The notes beneath the pieces were generated by a model. That model was given only the letters and a program-made list of their open reading frames with translations, did no database searches and had not been told where the DNA came from. A stretch of 39,092 bases of DNA, taken from positions 1 through 39,092 of the forward strand of contig JACNLB010000101.1 in assembly GCA_014381755.1 (NCBI GenBank), read 5' to 3'. The first letter of the stretch is position 1; every line of letters begins with the position of its first letter. Source of the DNA: Fidelibacterota bacterium (GTDB lineage Bacteria; Fidelibacterota; Marinisomatia; Marinisomatales; TCS55). A program made the position numbers and the translations under genes. This document shows, one piece after another, positions 19,482 to 30,236 of the stretch.

Positions 19482-21709
19482 CAGTTCGAAAGTATAATAT
19501 CAACCACTGCCAGAGCATCATAAATATTGACTTCGCCGTCAAAATTTACATCTGCTGTAGCTTGCTGATAATCATTTAAATCATTATCACTCAATATTAA
19601 TTCAATAATATTCAACACATCAAAAATATCGAGATTGCCGCTGTCATCCAAATCCCCCGGCAAATAGTTCAGATATCCTTGAATAGCAAAATCATCAAAA
19701 TAAAAACCATCCCTCGTAACACCCCCATCTGATGTCAAGATAAATCGAAAATAGATAGCTGACTCGTCTTCATAGGCAGACAGATCTACTGTTTCTTCCA
19801 CCCAATCTGACTCTCCATCATAACCTGCTTCGGAGGGATTTTGAGTACCAATTCCAGATCCGTTCTCAGTGTAAATCCCGGGCAAAAATGTCCACTGAGT
19901 ACCATCCGTTGATATTTGAAATCGAACAAAATCATAACGACTCTCAATGTTCCATTTAGCTGCAAATCGTGCTGTGGGATAATTCAGACCGGCAAGGCTA
20001 ATAGGATTAGACGTCTTAATTGCTGTTGTGGTATTATCACTATAATTACCCAATGGGCTATCCGTTATGGAATAATTTCCATGATATGAACTAGCTGTAG
20101 TCAATCCCCAATCAAATGTATCCCATTGATCTAAACCAGATTCAGCATTATCACTGAAAACGGATGTTGGAATACCCACAATTGTCGTAAGTGTATCTGT
20201 TCGCACAAAACTGCTATTGTCATTTAATGTTAATAAAAAACCCACTTCTGTTCCATTTTCAGAAGAACCAGGTACGACTAAATAAATACTTATTTGAACT
20301 GTATCTCTTGCATTCAACGAACCAATATTATCGGTAAAATCAAGGATATAACTCGCATTAGTAAACGTCACCGCATCTACCAAAACATCTCCATCAGAAT
20401 CTTGTAAACCCCTGTTCTGAATTGTAACATTAAACTGAATTGTGTCACCTTGCTGCTCATCAATATCAACCGCATAAACAAAATGATCAGCGCCACCAAC
20501 AAAACCAAAGATCTGGTTTGAATACAATTGATCTTCGCATAAAGGTATAACTCTGTTTTCCGGCGGCCAAAAACCTTCCGCGTACGACCCAATTTCCGGA
20601 GTATACGAAATTAAACCCGCAGATCCATAAGACCAATCCACCGCATCACCGTTTACACCATAACCAATGGTTTCGTATCCTGTGCCCACTTGGTAGCCAT
20701 TGTATTTTGACATCTCCCAACCGATTTCTCTAAGGGTGGTTAAATCAGGCTCAGCAGGTAATGTTCCATCGCCCCAAGAATGGATTAGAACATTAGAATA
20801 GGAATGATAATGGAGAACATTGGAAAATTCATGACCTAAAATAAAATCTCTTACCGCTTGAGTCTCCGGTTCTGAAAATGCAGAATCGCCTCTAAATACA
20901 TTTGAACATGGATTTGGAGAAGAACCATTATCATCGGCACCCCATTCAAATCCATAATTACGGTTTAAATCAATTCCCCTTTGGGTGCCGCTACCACAAC
21001 CGGTATCCCTGCGATTTTTTCTGTGCATTCCACCACCGTTCGGAGCGATGCTTTCATTGTATACATAACCATCTGGGTTAATAACCGGGATGAACCATAA
21101 TTCGCGATTATTAACTAAATATTCTGCAACATTATTTGTTGAATAATTTTCCATAAGCCATTGCACAAAATAGAATTGGTTCATCATTCCCAACGGTTCC
21201 CTTGCATGGGTGAGTCCAGTATATAATATTTCCGGTTCATCTTCATCCTGTGCGGGATTATCCGAAACTTTAAACGCCCAGATCGTACGGCCTTCTATTG
21301 ATGTGCCAATTGAATCTTTTACAGAAACAAAATTGGGAAATAAAACAGCCAGTGAATCCATTTTTTCCTCGACTTCGCTGAATGTATAATTACCCAGCAT
21401 GGAACCCAATTCAAAATCCCGACTTACCTCAGTTACATTTCGATCCAGAAAATAACGAGTCATATCATTGATTAACACATCAAAAACAAGTCCATTTTGT
21501 TCCAACAGAATTGTTTGCTCACTGCTTGCTATAACATCGATAAAAACATCTTTCTTAATGCGTACATGATCTAAGGGGACTCCAACAGTGTGTAAAACCT
21601 CAAGTGTCGAAGTGTCTGTACCATATATTCGAAGTGATTGATATATATCAGAAGTATGTACCTGCCCGACCAGCAACAACAGAGCTACTGTTAAAGAATA
21701 AAACCGCAA
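19481..21709 (-). CDS. M14 zinc carboxypeptidase with C-terminal dockerin-like repeats
   Basis: GLTHAREPLG, INPDGY, RKNRR..GIDLNRNYGFEWG, YTPEIGS; tail GDLDDSGNLDIFDVLNIIELIL...ADVNFDGEVNIYDALAVVDIIL. Confidence 0.93.
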   Translation of the reverse strand: MRFYSLTVALLLLVGQVHTSDIYQSLRIYGTDTSTLEVLHTVGVPLDHVRIKKDVFIDVIASSEQTILLEQNGLVFDVLINDMTRYFLDRNVTEVSRDFELGSMLGNYTFSEVEEKMDSLAVLFPNFVSVKDSIGTSIEGRTIWAFKVSDNPAQDEDEPEILYTGLTHAREPLGMMNQFYFVQWLMENYSTNNVAEYLVNNRELWFIPVINPDGYVYNESIAPNGGGMHRKNRRDTGCGSGTQRGIDLNRNYGFEWGADDNGSSPNPCSNVFRGDSAFSEPETQAVRDFILGHEFSNVLHYHSYSNVLIHSWGDGTLPAEPDLTTLREIGWEMSKYNGYQVGTGYETIGYGVNGDAVDWSYGSAGLISYTPEIGSYAEGFWPPENRVIPLCEDQLYSNQIFGFVGGADHFVYAVDIDEQQGDTIQFNVTIQNRGLQDSDGDVLVDAVTFTNASYILDFTDNIGSLNARDTVQISIYLVVPGSSENGTEVGFLLTLNDNSSFVRTDTLTTIVGIPTSVFSDNAESGLDQWDTFDWGLTTASSYHGNYSITDSPLGNYSDNTTTAIKTSNPISLAGLNYPTARFAAKWNIESRYDFVRFQISTDGTQWTFLPGIYTENGSGIGTQNPSEAGYDGESDWVEETVDLSAYEDESAIYFRFILTSDGGVTRDGFYFDDFAIQGYLNYLPGDLDDSGNLDIFDVLNIIELILSDNDLNDYQQATADVNFDGEVNIYDALAVVDIILSN

Positions 21710-21719
21710 AGTTAAATAA

Positions 21720-22991
21720 TCAGGCGTTGGATTTAAGCCAGTCGTACGTCACTGACTTAGGTCGTGTAATAGGAATTGCAAGTGCCCTATTGATCACCAT
21801 CTGAGATACCATCCCCATTGCACGTGAAATACTGAATAAAACTGTATAGAAGCTAAATTCAGTCATACCAAAATGGTGGAGGAGCGATCCTGATGCAGCA
21901 TCTACATTCGGCCATGGATTTTTTGCTTTACCTTGTTCTTTCAATACGGATGGAACAACATCAAATAAGTTCTGAACAATATCAAAAACCGGATCACCTT
22001 TTATATTTTCTTTTCCGAAATTAATAAATGCGGTAAACCTCGGATCCGGGCAACGCAGTACAGCATGACCATAACCGGGGATAACTCGTCCACTATTCAA
22101 TCGTTCCCATACAAATTGAGTCAATTCATCTTTAGAGGGAGAACCATTGAAGTGATCCTTAATCTCCAGAACGAATTTCAAACATTCTTGGTTTGCCAAT
22201 CCATGAAGCGGTCCGGCAAGTCCATTCAACCCTGCGGAAACAGCATAGTATGGATCGGATAAAGCAGAGGCAACTGTCAATCCGCTGAAAGCACTCACAT
22301 TACCACCTTCATGGTCACAATGAAGCATAAGATATAGGCGCATGAGTTTTTTCAGAATTCCGTCGGGATCAGGGATTCCAAGCATATGAGCGAAATTAGC
22401 TCCCCAGTCCATATTTTCATCCGGTGATATCAATTCACCTTTATTAAATCGGGTTCGATAAACACCTGCACCAATTGCCGGGAGTTTTGCAACAAGACTA
22501 ATTGCATCTTCAAGAATTGCTTTCCAATAATCTTGCTTTTGAAGGCCTTCATCGTATTTTTTATGAAAAACAGATTCTTTTTCCATGACAAGAATGGCTG
22601 TATTAAACATTGCCATTGGATGAGAATCATCGGGCATTGCATTCAAGACATCCCATACATAAGTCGGGACTTCTGCATGCTCAGTTAATTGGCTCTGAAG
22701 ATCTTTTAGTTCTTTTTCATCAGGTATTTCACCTGTAAGGAGAAGAAAGAATACTTCTTCCGGTAAGATGTGGGTGATTTCCAGCAAAGGGATGCCACGA
22801 ATGATTAATCCCTTATCAGCAGATACAGCAGATGTATCACATACAAGTCCTTTGACACCGCGCATTCCGCCGTATGCTTGTTGAACGGTTACATTATTGA
22901 TAATGCTATCACCTTTTTCATCGATAATCTGTTTCGCTTCATATCGCCAATCAGGTATTTTATCACAAAGTTTGTTTATTAGTAATGACAT
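21720..22991 (-). CDS. gltA: Citrate synthase, eukaryote-like
   Basis: GGMRGVKGLVCDTS, HCDHEGGNVSAFSGLTVASALSDPYYAVSAGLNGLAGPLHGLANQE, LNSGRVIPGYGHAVLR, EQGKAKNPWPNVDAASG. Confidence 0.97.
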   Translation of the reverse strand: MSLLINKLCDKIPDWRYEAKQIIDEKGDSIINNVTVQQAYGGMRGVKGLVCDTSAVSADKGLIIRGIPLLEITHILPEEVFFLLLTGEIPDEKELKDLQSQLTEHAEVPTYVWDVLNAMPDDSHPMAMFNTAILVMEKESVFHKKYDEGLQKQDYWKAILEDAISLVAKLPAIGAGVYRTRFNKGELISPDENMDWGANFAHMLGIPDPDGILKKLMRLYLMLHCDHEGGNVSAFSGLTVASALSDPYYAVSAGLNGLAGPLHGLANQECLKFVLEIKDHFNGSPSKDELTQFVWERLNSGRVIPGYGHAVLRCPDPRFTAFINFGKENIKGDPVFDIVQNLFDVVPSVLKEQGKAKNPWPNVDAASGSLLHHFGMTEFSFYTVLFSISRAMGMVSQMVINRALAIPITRPKSVTYDWLKSNA

Positions 22992-23010
22992 TATGAACTC
23001 CTTCTAATAT

Positions 23011-24273
23011 TCATTCTCCAAAGCAACGAGTAACCAAACCAGAATATATTTTGGGGAAAAAGAATGTTGATTTCTGAGGCATGATTTCACCCGACTCAGC
23101 GATGGAAAAAATTTCTTCTAATGTGGGTGGCATGACAAAACACGCTACATCATAATCAGGTCCACTTTGTAATAACTCAATAGTTGATTTATTTCCGCGG
23201 ATATATGAAACGTGTTTCAGGTCATCTTGATTGGATGTATCAATATTAAACACATGTTTCAGGACGAAAGTGTGTAAAATATTTGTATCAAGTTCTCTGG
23301 AAGCTTTACTTAGGTTTGAAAACATGATATTCAACTCATCCCAATGGTTGAAATTTAACAATAAACCTGTATCACTTTCCTTATGATAAACACCAAAAGT
23401 ACCTTTTTTTGCAACTCCATTTTCCATGGAGGAAACAATACCATTTGGCCCTGTCATTTTTTCTATTTCAAAATATTTTTCAAGACTGGAAATAATATTG
23501 TTTATATTCAAATTAATTCCTTTTAATAACCGATGAGTGGGCAAGACAATCATTCCAGGATCCTTACTGTTAACCAGTGTAGCCATCACTTTATCAGTAC
23601 CCTTAATTTCAGGGTGATTTTGAGAAAAACGTAATGCAGTTTTATAACGGTGATGACCATCTTTAATTACCAAATCTTTCCCGCTCAAGACTTCTTTAAA
23701 TCTATTAATTTCCTTTTGATTTGTTACTTGCCAAACCTTGTAATGCACCTCATCCAAAACAACATCAATTATTGGGTTTCCCCTCAGTTCGCTATAAATA
23801 TTTTCTAACCCTAATGTCTCATCTTTATAACACATAAATATTTGTCCGGTATTAGCTAATGTGGTTCCCATGAGATTGAAGCGGTCATTGACATATTTCT
23901 CAATAGTCTGTTCATGTGGTAAAACTATTTTACCTAATTCAGTTAATTCTATTGCACAAATACAACCAATTCTCTGAATACCTTGTCCTTTATATTCAAA
24001 CGATTGTGATATTATATAAATCGACTCTTTATCATCCTGTTTTAAAACGCCTTTTGACTTCCAATCCTGTAAATAGTGTGCTGCATTATCATATTGGTCT
24101 TTTCCATGTCTTCGGTTCAAGTTTATTCGGACACAATTAAAAGGTGATCTATTATATAGCATCTCCTGTTCTTCGGGTGTAATTACATCATAAGGGGGAA
24201 CAATCACCTTAGTAAGATCATCGATCAATTCGCTGTTGTACCGCCAACCTTTAAATGGAAAAATATTTGCCAT
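23011..24273 (-). CDS. DUF1015 family protein
   Basis: IFPFKGWRYN...VIVPPYDVITPEEQEMLYNRSPFNCVRINL, VIKDGHHRYKTALRF. Confidence 0.9.
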   Translation of the reverse strand: MANIFPFKGWRYNSELIDDLTKVIVPPYDVITPEEQEMLYNRSPFNCVRINLNRRHGKDQYDNAAHYLQDWKSKGVLKQDDKESIYIISQSFEYKGQGIQRIGCICAIELTELGKIVLPHEQTIEKYVNDRFNLMGTTLANTGQIFMCYKDETLGLENIYSELRGNPIIDVVLDEVHYKVWQVTNQKEINRFKEVLSGKDLVIKDGHHRYKTALRFSQNHPEIKGTDKVMATLVNSKDPGMIVLPTHRLLKGINLNINNIISSLEKYFEIEKMTGPNGIVSSMENGVAKKGTFGVYHKESDTGLLLNFNHWDELNIMFSNLSKASRELDTNILHTFVLKHVFNIDTSNQDDLKHVSYIRGNKSTIELLQSGPDYDVACFVMPPTLEEIFSIAESGEIMPQKSTFFFPKIYSGLVTRCFGE

Positions 24274-24281
24274 ATCAAAAA

Positions 24282-25385
24282 TTACACTTTTAATCTTACT
24301 GAAATCAATTGCTCTACAACTTGTTTTACACGTTCTGACGCTTTACCATCTAATTTGTAAAATATATTTTCCCGATCTGTTTTTTGTGCTTTTTTCATCT
24401 CATCCGTTGGGTTTAATGCTAACTTGATTCCTGACTGTAATTCGTCAGGTGAATTGATATGAACAAATGAGTCTTTTAAAAATTCGCGATTATCAAAACC
24501 CAATAGCATCTCGCCGTCAGAGTGTTTTAAACTTTTTTGATCCATATTATAAATAATTCCGGTCTTCCCTGTGGCTAAAAATTCTGTTATTGCCCCAGAC
24601 GCTTCAGATATCAACGTGTCTGCAACGTATAATAATGGCAAAATATTATAATCATCTTTAGGGATAATGATCGAGTGTGGATATTTATCTAATCTTTCTT
24701 CAAATATTTTATGTTGTTTATGAGACGCATATTTCCCCATCCATGAATAATGATGTAACTTAATTATGAGGTTATAATTTTTTGTTGCTTCAAAAATGGC
24801 ATCTTTTAAATCATAGAGGCAGGTTGGCTTATACGTTGGTGCAAATAAGATCACGGGTTTTTCCGGATCAAGTCCTAATGATTTTAGAATCTTTTCTCTA
24901 TCAAAATTCTCTCCGGAAAAATAGTGATCCATTTTAGGGTAACCCACATTATGAATTTCAGATTTACCTATGCTGCCAGATTCTTTTAATGATTTTTCTG
25001 ATAAATCACCTTCAGCAAAAATAATATAGCGATGATCAGAATGCTTTTTTAACTCTCGATATGTGACTGTTTTTGTAAATGTAATTCCATGATAAATTAG
25101 ACAAAGTAGAGCATCTCCATACTTTTTTTCATCAACTACATCCGGTGCAAATACAATATCAAATTTTTCATTTTCGTCACTAATTCGATGACCCTCTTGT
25201 TCAAATTTATTTAAATATTTATTTGTTTCATCTTTATCAAAAAAACCAAATGATCGCTCAACTTCATGCGTCAATGATAAAGCAACATCATAATTTGAAT
25301 CACGTTCAAAGAGTTCAATTAAGGGATCGAACGCAGCCTTATGGTACAGATAAAACATTTTGAATAATACTTTGGTCTTATCCAC
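24282..25385 (-). CDS. CDP-glycerol glycerophosphotransferase family protein
   Basis: PVILFAPTYKPTCLYDLKDAI, LIIKLHHYSW, YVADTLISEASGAITEFLATGKTGIIYN. Confidence 0.82.
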   Translation of the reverse strand: MDKTKVLFKMFYLYHKAAFDPLIELFERDSNYDVALSLTHEVERSFGFFDKDETNKYLNKFEQEGHRISDENEKFDIVFAPDVVDEKKYGDALLCLIYHGITFTKTVTYRELKKHSDHRYIIFAEGDLSEKSLKESGSIGKSEIHNVGYPKMDHYFSGENFDREKILKSLGLDPEKPVILFAPTYKPTCLYDLKDAIFEATKNYNLIIKLHHYSWMGKYASHKQHKIFEERLDKYPHSIIIPKDDYNILPLLYVADTLISEASGAITEFLATGKTGIIYNMDQKSLKHSDGEMLLGFDNREFLKDSFVHINSPDELQSGIKLALNPTDEMKKAQKTDRENIFYKLDGKASERVKQVVEQLISVRLKV

Positions 25386-25390
25386 TTATT

Positions 25391-26446
25391 TTACGCTTGG
25401 CTCCTTGTAATTAATTTTCGAATCTGATATTTACGGATAAAATTTCGAGGTTTTTGGTTTAAATCATTCTGCAATTCATTCGTAAGTATTTCTGTAATTG
25501 CTTTCAGCATTCGATTAGATGAATTTCCATCCGAATATGGATGTACATCCTTTAGACATTTATCTCTATTGGTTGAAAATTCCTCTGGATTTTTCAGGCT
25601 ACGTTCAATAGCAAATGGAAGACCTTCAGGATTTTGGATATTTATTCCTTTTTCTTTCCGGGCTAGCGCTTGATACGTAATAATTGGTCGGTCAAATGAT
25701 AAAAATTCATAGGCAACGGAAGACGTATCCGTAATCATTAAATCAGATCCTGCCATAATGGGTAAAATATTTATTTCATCAACTACACGAAGGTTTTCAT
25801 TCTCCAATTGCTTATATTTTTCTTGAACAGTTTTATCCATTAAAGAATGAAACTTTATAATCCAGTTGTACTTTCCATTATTCAAATTATTGATAACGTC
25901 TAACAATTCAGGAGCTGAAGTATATTTTTCAGGAAAAGTGGGCGCGTAAAGTAAAATGGGTAATTCAGGATTTAATCCATGTTGATTAATCAAATGATCT
26001 TTTTGATTTTTAAAATCCCATTTATCATTATTGACAGGATCCAGTTTTGGCCAACCTGTTTCCTCAACTAAAAAATGTTTATTCTGTTTTGCGATTTTTG
26101 AAAATTTTTCTGTCATGACCGGTCCGGTTGTACAATATAAATCAAAGAATCCTGTTATATTATAAAACCCTTTCACTTCCTCATCCAGTCCATGAAAAAC
26201 CTGTACTTTCAATCCCGGCCAGAAATGGGGAACAACATTGCCAGGTGCAAGGATAACATCGGGGTTATAATTTTGCACTTCCCCATTGGATATTAATTTA
26301 TCACCGGGACAAGAATAATTAGCAGCTGAACTGGCTAAAAACCACTTAACCGTTCCACAATTCGATTCTGAAATTGTGTGTTGAATCGGTTCCAGGATTG
26401 AGAACGAATATGGTTTAGTTACAAAAAATAAATATTTTAACCTCAT
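25391..26446 (-). CDS. CDP-glycerol glycerophosphotransferase family protein (second copy)
   Basis: VFHGLDEEVKGFYN, LPILLYAPTFPEKYTSAPE, WIIKFHSLMD, MAGSDLMITDTSSVAYEFLSFDRPIITYQ; MRLKYLFFVTKP start preferred. Confidence 0.82.
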   Translation of the reverse strand: MRLKYLFFVTKPYSFSILEPIQHTISESNCGTVKWFLASSAANYSCPGDKLISNGEVQNYNPDVILAPGNVVPHFWPGLKVQVFHGLDEEVKGFYNITGFFDLYCTTGPVMTEKFSKIAKQNKHFLVEETGWPKLDPVNNDKWDFKNQKDHLINQHGLNPELPILLYAPTFPEKYTSAPELLDVINNLNNGKYNWIIKFHSLMDKTVQEKYKQLENENLRVVDEINILPIMAGSDLMITDTSSVAYEFLSFDRPIITYQALARKEKGINIQNPEGLPFAIERSLKNPEEFSTNRDKCLKDVHPYSDGNSSNRMLKAITEILTNELQNDLNQKPRNFIRKYQIRKLITRSQA

Positions 26447-26633
26447 TGACTTACCAGCTTCGAAATAGTGTGAAATTGAAAAAAAGGACATTTTGGAGCA
26501 GTATCGAGCATAAAACGTAAATATGTAAAACGTAAAACTGTCCAATTACATAATTTCGTTTTACATATTTTAATAGCATTATGAATTCTCTATCCACTAT
26601 TTTTTTATTATTTATTTCAATTAGTACACTCAC

Positions 26634-27746
26634 TCATGAATTCTTCAGACTATATAATTCTTTCAAAATACCTAATACGTCATCCGTTGATAAATCCACT
26701 ATATTATTATCCATCCGACCTTTCGTAAATGATTCTTCTGCTAATCTTGGAAGTTGTTCTTCAGTAATTCCCCATTCGTCCAGCGTATAAGGAATGATAC
26801 CTTGAGGAATTTCTTTTATCGTTTGTTTTAATTCATCATAAGTTAATTCATTATTTTTACAAATTCTTTCTACTGGTTCCTCGATCAATTTTCCATTTAT
26901 TTCCAGTAAGGGTAATAAACTGATTGAAGACGCAACACCATGGGGAATTCCATAATGGATAGTCAGCGGATAACTTATAGAATGAGCCGCAGCTGTTGTT
27001 GTATTTGAAAATGCCAAACCTGCAACAGTAGACGCTTTCAATAAATTATTGCGAACATCTAAATCTTTGGGATTTTCTTTCAATGATGTAGCATTTATTA
27101 AAATCGAACAAATAGCTGATATCGCTAAATCAGTTGAAGTGGGGTTCGCTTTCTTATTCCAAATAGATTCAAAACTATGGCTTAATGCATCCATCACAGT
27201 TGTGATTGAAATATCCATGGGAAGGGATAATGTCAAATTTCCATCTAAAATAGCTACAGTTGGATAGAGGTTCGGATGGGATATTGAATACTTCTTTTTT
27301 TCCTGCATATTCCATACAGTCCCCCACATGGTTACTTCACTTGCTGTACCGTGAGTTGTAGGTAGAAAAATGGATGGAATTGTTTGAGAAAACTCTCCAT
27401 CATATTCCAATAGTTCGTTTATATCCGATTTTTCCAAGCACAAGTGTGCCATAACTACTTTTGCCAGATCCATGGCAGAACCGCCTCCGATGGCGACAAC
27501 ACCATCAAACATGTTTTTCTGGCAAAATTTTATAGCATTCGTACAATCCTTAAAATTTGGATTACTGCTCACAGCACTAAAAATGGAATCAGAGTCGAAT
27601 TTTGAATTTAAGTGTAATCGTTTTCTATTTCCCTGTGTTGTTACAATGATTGGGGAAGAAATTTTTAAATCTCCAATTCTGAAGTTTAATTCGCGTTGCC
27701 AATTTTCAGTTTTAATAATTCTTACAGGATTATAATAATTAGACAT
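26634..27746 (-). CDS. Iron-containing alcohol dehydrogenase, probable phosphonoacetaldehyde reductase (PhpC/FomC-like)
   Basis: AIGGGSAMDLAKVV, PTTHGTASEVTMWGTVWN, TVMDALSHSFESIWNKKANP, HSISYPLTIHYGIPHGVASS; located directly after ppd. Confidence 0.85.
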   Translation of the reverse strand: MSNYYNPVRIIKTENWQRELNFRIGDLKISSPIIVTTQGNRKRLHLNSKFDSDSIFSAVSSNPNFKDCTNAIKFCQKNMFDGVVAIGGGSAMDLAKVVMAHLCLEKSDINELLEYDGEFSQTIPSIFLPTTHGTASEVTMWGTVWNMQEKKKYSISHPNLYPTVAILDGNLTLSLPMDISITTVMDALSHSFESIWNKKANPTSTDLAISAICSILINATSLKENPKDLDVRNNLLKASTVAGLAFSNTTTAAAHSISYPLTIHYGIPHGVASSISLLPLLEINGKLIEEPVERICKNNELTYDELKQTIKEIPQGIIPYTLDEWGITEEQLPRLAEESFTKGRMDNNIVDLSTDDVLGILKELYSLKNS

Positions 27747-27760
27747 ATCAGGATTTATAA

Positions 27761-28894
27761 TTACTTATTTAGAAATTTCATAAAATTTTCTTTATTTTCA
27801 ACTGGTTTGATTGTTGGCCTGCCTAAATCGCCTCTTGAACCCGGTTTTATTTTTATTTCTAAAAACGATGGACCGGCACACGTCATAAAATCTGTAATGA
27901 TTGTTTTTAAATCATCTGGTGTGGCCGCATTAAACACATTAGTCGATCCAACAGCTTCAGCTATTGCTGACAAATCTAAATTCTTTGCAGCTGTTTCTTG
28001 TCCACCCACAGATTCATGGACTTCATTATTCATTAAAATATGCCGAAAATTACCCGGTTTCATACTTGCAATGGATGTGAGGCTGCCAAGATGCATTAAC
28101 ATAGCTCCATCTCCATCAATACACACCACTTCTCTATGAGGTTTGGCCAAAGCAATCCCCAGAGCAATTGAAGAACAGTGACCCATGGAGCCCACTGTCA
28201 GGAAGTCCTGCTCATGTGTTTGCTTTCTTTTTTCACGAATCTCAAAAATTTCTCTGGATGTTTTTCCTGTTGTGGAAACAACAATGGTATTATCATTTAG
28301 ATTCTCTAAAATAATTTCTAATGCTTCTTCCCGATTCATTCGCTGATCATCGGATTGTGTAATTTCGGTTTTATATTTTTCAAATGTACCTTTTTTGATC
28401 AGGAGTACCACCGGCCTGTTTTCGGTTTTGGCAATTTCGACTAAATGTGTAATCTTCAAATCGAACTGATCATCTTCTTTTGATATAATTTCATATGGAA
28501 GACCCAGCGCCTTCAGTAGTTCTATCTGCACTCTACCCTGCGTTATATGCTGGGGTTCATCTTTTACGCCCGGTTCACCTCGCCAGCCGACTATTACTAA
28601 TAACGGAATTGAATACACATCCGGATCGCATAATGATAAAAGTGGATTTACTGCATTTCCCAAACCGGAATTCTGCATATAAACTAACGGCAATGATTTA
28701 TTAGCTAAAAAATAACCGGTAGCTAAAGCGACAGCATTGCCCTCATTGGCTGCAATAATATGTTTTTCTTTGGAAATTCGATCGTCGATACATAAACAAA
28801 ATTCTTTCAGAAGAGAATCCGGAACTCCTGCAAAAAATTCTACTCCATGGCTGGCTAACTGATCGTAGAAATCAGTCGGTTTAATTGCCATCAA
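27761..28894 (-). CDS. ppd: Phosphonopyruvate decarboxylase
   Basis: [59 protein letters not shown], ThPP motif [30 protein letters not shown]. Confidence 0.95.
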   Translation of the reverse strand: MMAIKPTDFYDQLASHGVEFFAGVPDSLLKEFCLCIDDRISKEKHIIAANEGNAVALATGYFLANKSLPLVYMQNSGLGNAVNPLLSLCDPDVYSIPLLVIVGWRGEPGVKDEPQHITQGRVQIELLKALGLPYEIISKEDDQFDLKITHLVEIAKTENRPVVLLIKKGTFEKYKTEITQSDDQRMNREEALEIILENLNDNTIVVSTTGKTSREIFEIREKRKQTHEQDFLTVGSMGHCSSIALGIALAKPHREVVCIDGDGAMLMHLGSLTSIASMKPGNFRHILMNNEVHESVGGQETAAKNLDLSAIAEAVGSTNVFNAATPDDLKTIITDFMTCAGPSFLEIKIKPGSRGDLGRPTIKPVENKENFMKFLNK

Positions 28895-30210
28895 TTAACC
28901 TCGGGAATAAGTGTAATAATATCTTTAATGGACATGCAGTATTGGTCTGATGCTTCTTTTGATCGCGAATTCTCCAGAATGGATCGGGCTGCATTTATCA
29001 TGGAAGGATATGCTGACCGCAGTAAATGATTAGCATAAATAATGACATTAACGCCTAAAGCCTGCAAGTCTGATTCAGTCATATGGGCATATGTTGAAGG
29101 CACCACAACTAGTGGAACTTTCATTTCAAACGATTGAAATTTTTCGCAGAATTCAATTATTTCTTTACCATCTTTTTCCTTGCTGTGAATCATAATTCCA
29201 TCAGCTCCGGCAGCAATATATGCTTCGGCTCGTTTGAGGGCATCATCCATACCTTTTTTCAAAATCAAACTTTCCACACGAGCAACGATCATAAAGTCAG
29301 TCGTAACCTGGGACTGTTTTCCTTCATGAATTTTCTGGGAAAAATGTTCGATTGAATCCTGTTGCTGCGGAACAGTCGTTCCAAAAAGTGAATTTCGTTT
29401 ATCGCCAACCTTATCTTCAATAATGATAGCCGAAACACCTAATCTTTCCAACGTTTTTACCCTGAACTTAAAATGATCAATTCTGCCGCCTGTATCTCCA
29501 TCTACAATCATTGGTTTTGTAGTGACTTCTAATATTTCTTCAATGGTCGAAAACCGTGAAGAAAAATCCACAAGTTCTGTGTCGGGCTTTCCTTTGGCTG
29601 TAGAATCGGTAAGACTGCTTTCCCATATGCCGTCAAATTCTATTTTTCTACCATCTTTTTCTATACTGGTTTTTTCTACAATCAGTCCCGTTAATCCATT
29701 ATGCGCTTCTAAAATTCTCACGATTGGTTTTACATTAATCAACCGTCGCAGAGTTTTCATCCGCTTTCCGGGAGTGATGCCTTGTGCTTTAACAGCCGTA
29801 ATCAAATCAGTTGATGAAATTCCTTCCGTGTATTTTGGTTCTACAAGTTCCCCGCCCCATTCAGCCAAGGCATCTATAACTTGTTGGCGGACTTCTCTCT
29901 GAATACCTGTTTTCCAATCATCACCGTGGACAACATAATCCGGTTTTATTTCTTTTAAATTTGGAACATAATCCAAAGTTGTTTGGGGTACAACCTTCTC
30001 TACACCTTTTAGATTTTCCACAATCACTTTACGTTCATCAAATGCAATTAATGGCAAGCGCTTATAACTTGCTATCGCTTCATCTGTAAGTAATCCTATA
30101 ATCACTTTACCCAGCTTGCAGCCTTCAGCGATAATGTTCAAATGGCCTTGGTGAATCAGGTCAGCTGACATCCCTATATATACTTTTTTTGAGTTTTTAT
30201 TATCTGTCAT
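28891..30210 (-). CDS. pepM: Phosphoenolpyruvate mutase with fused N-terminal nucleotidyltransferase domain
   Basis: N-terminal [15 protein letters not shown] (HxGH); C-terminal PEP mutase signature [29 protein letters not shown]. Confidence 0.95.
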   Translation of the reverse strand: MTDNKNSKKVYIGMSADLIHQGHLNIIAEGCKLGKVIIGLLTDEAIASYKRLPLIAFDERKVIVENLKGVEKVVPQTTLDYVPNLKEIKPDYVVHGDDWKTGIQREVRQQVIDALAEWGGELVEPKYTEGISSTDLITAVKAQGITPGKRMKTLRRLINVKPIVRILEAHNGLTGLIVEKTSIEKDGRKIEFDGIWESSLTDSTAKGKPDTELVDFSSRFSTIEEILEVTTKPMIVDGDTGGRIDHFKFRVKTLERLGVSAIIIEDKVGDKRNSLFGTTVPQQQDSIEHFSQKIHEGKQSQVTTDFMIVARVESLILKKGMDDALKRAEAYIAAGADGIMIHSKEKDGKEIIEFCEKFQSFEMKVPLVVVPSTYAHMTESDLQALGVNVIIYANHLLRSAYPSMINAARSILENSRSKEASDQYCMSIKDIITLIPEVN

Positions 30211-30236
30211 AATTATTCTTAATATAGTGTTATGAA

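Noticed and set aside
27696-28139. 147-aa plus-strand ORF
   Set aside because: Antisense to ppd, which has strong family motifs.
29522-29902. 126-aa plus-strand ORF
   Set aside because: Antisense to pepM coding sequence; composition typical of a shadow ORF.
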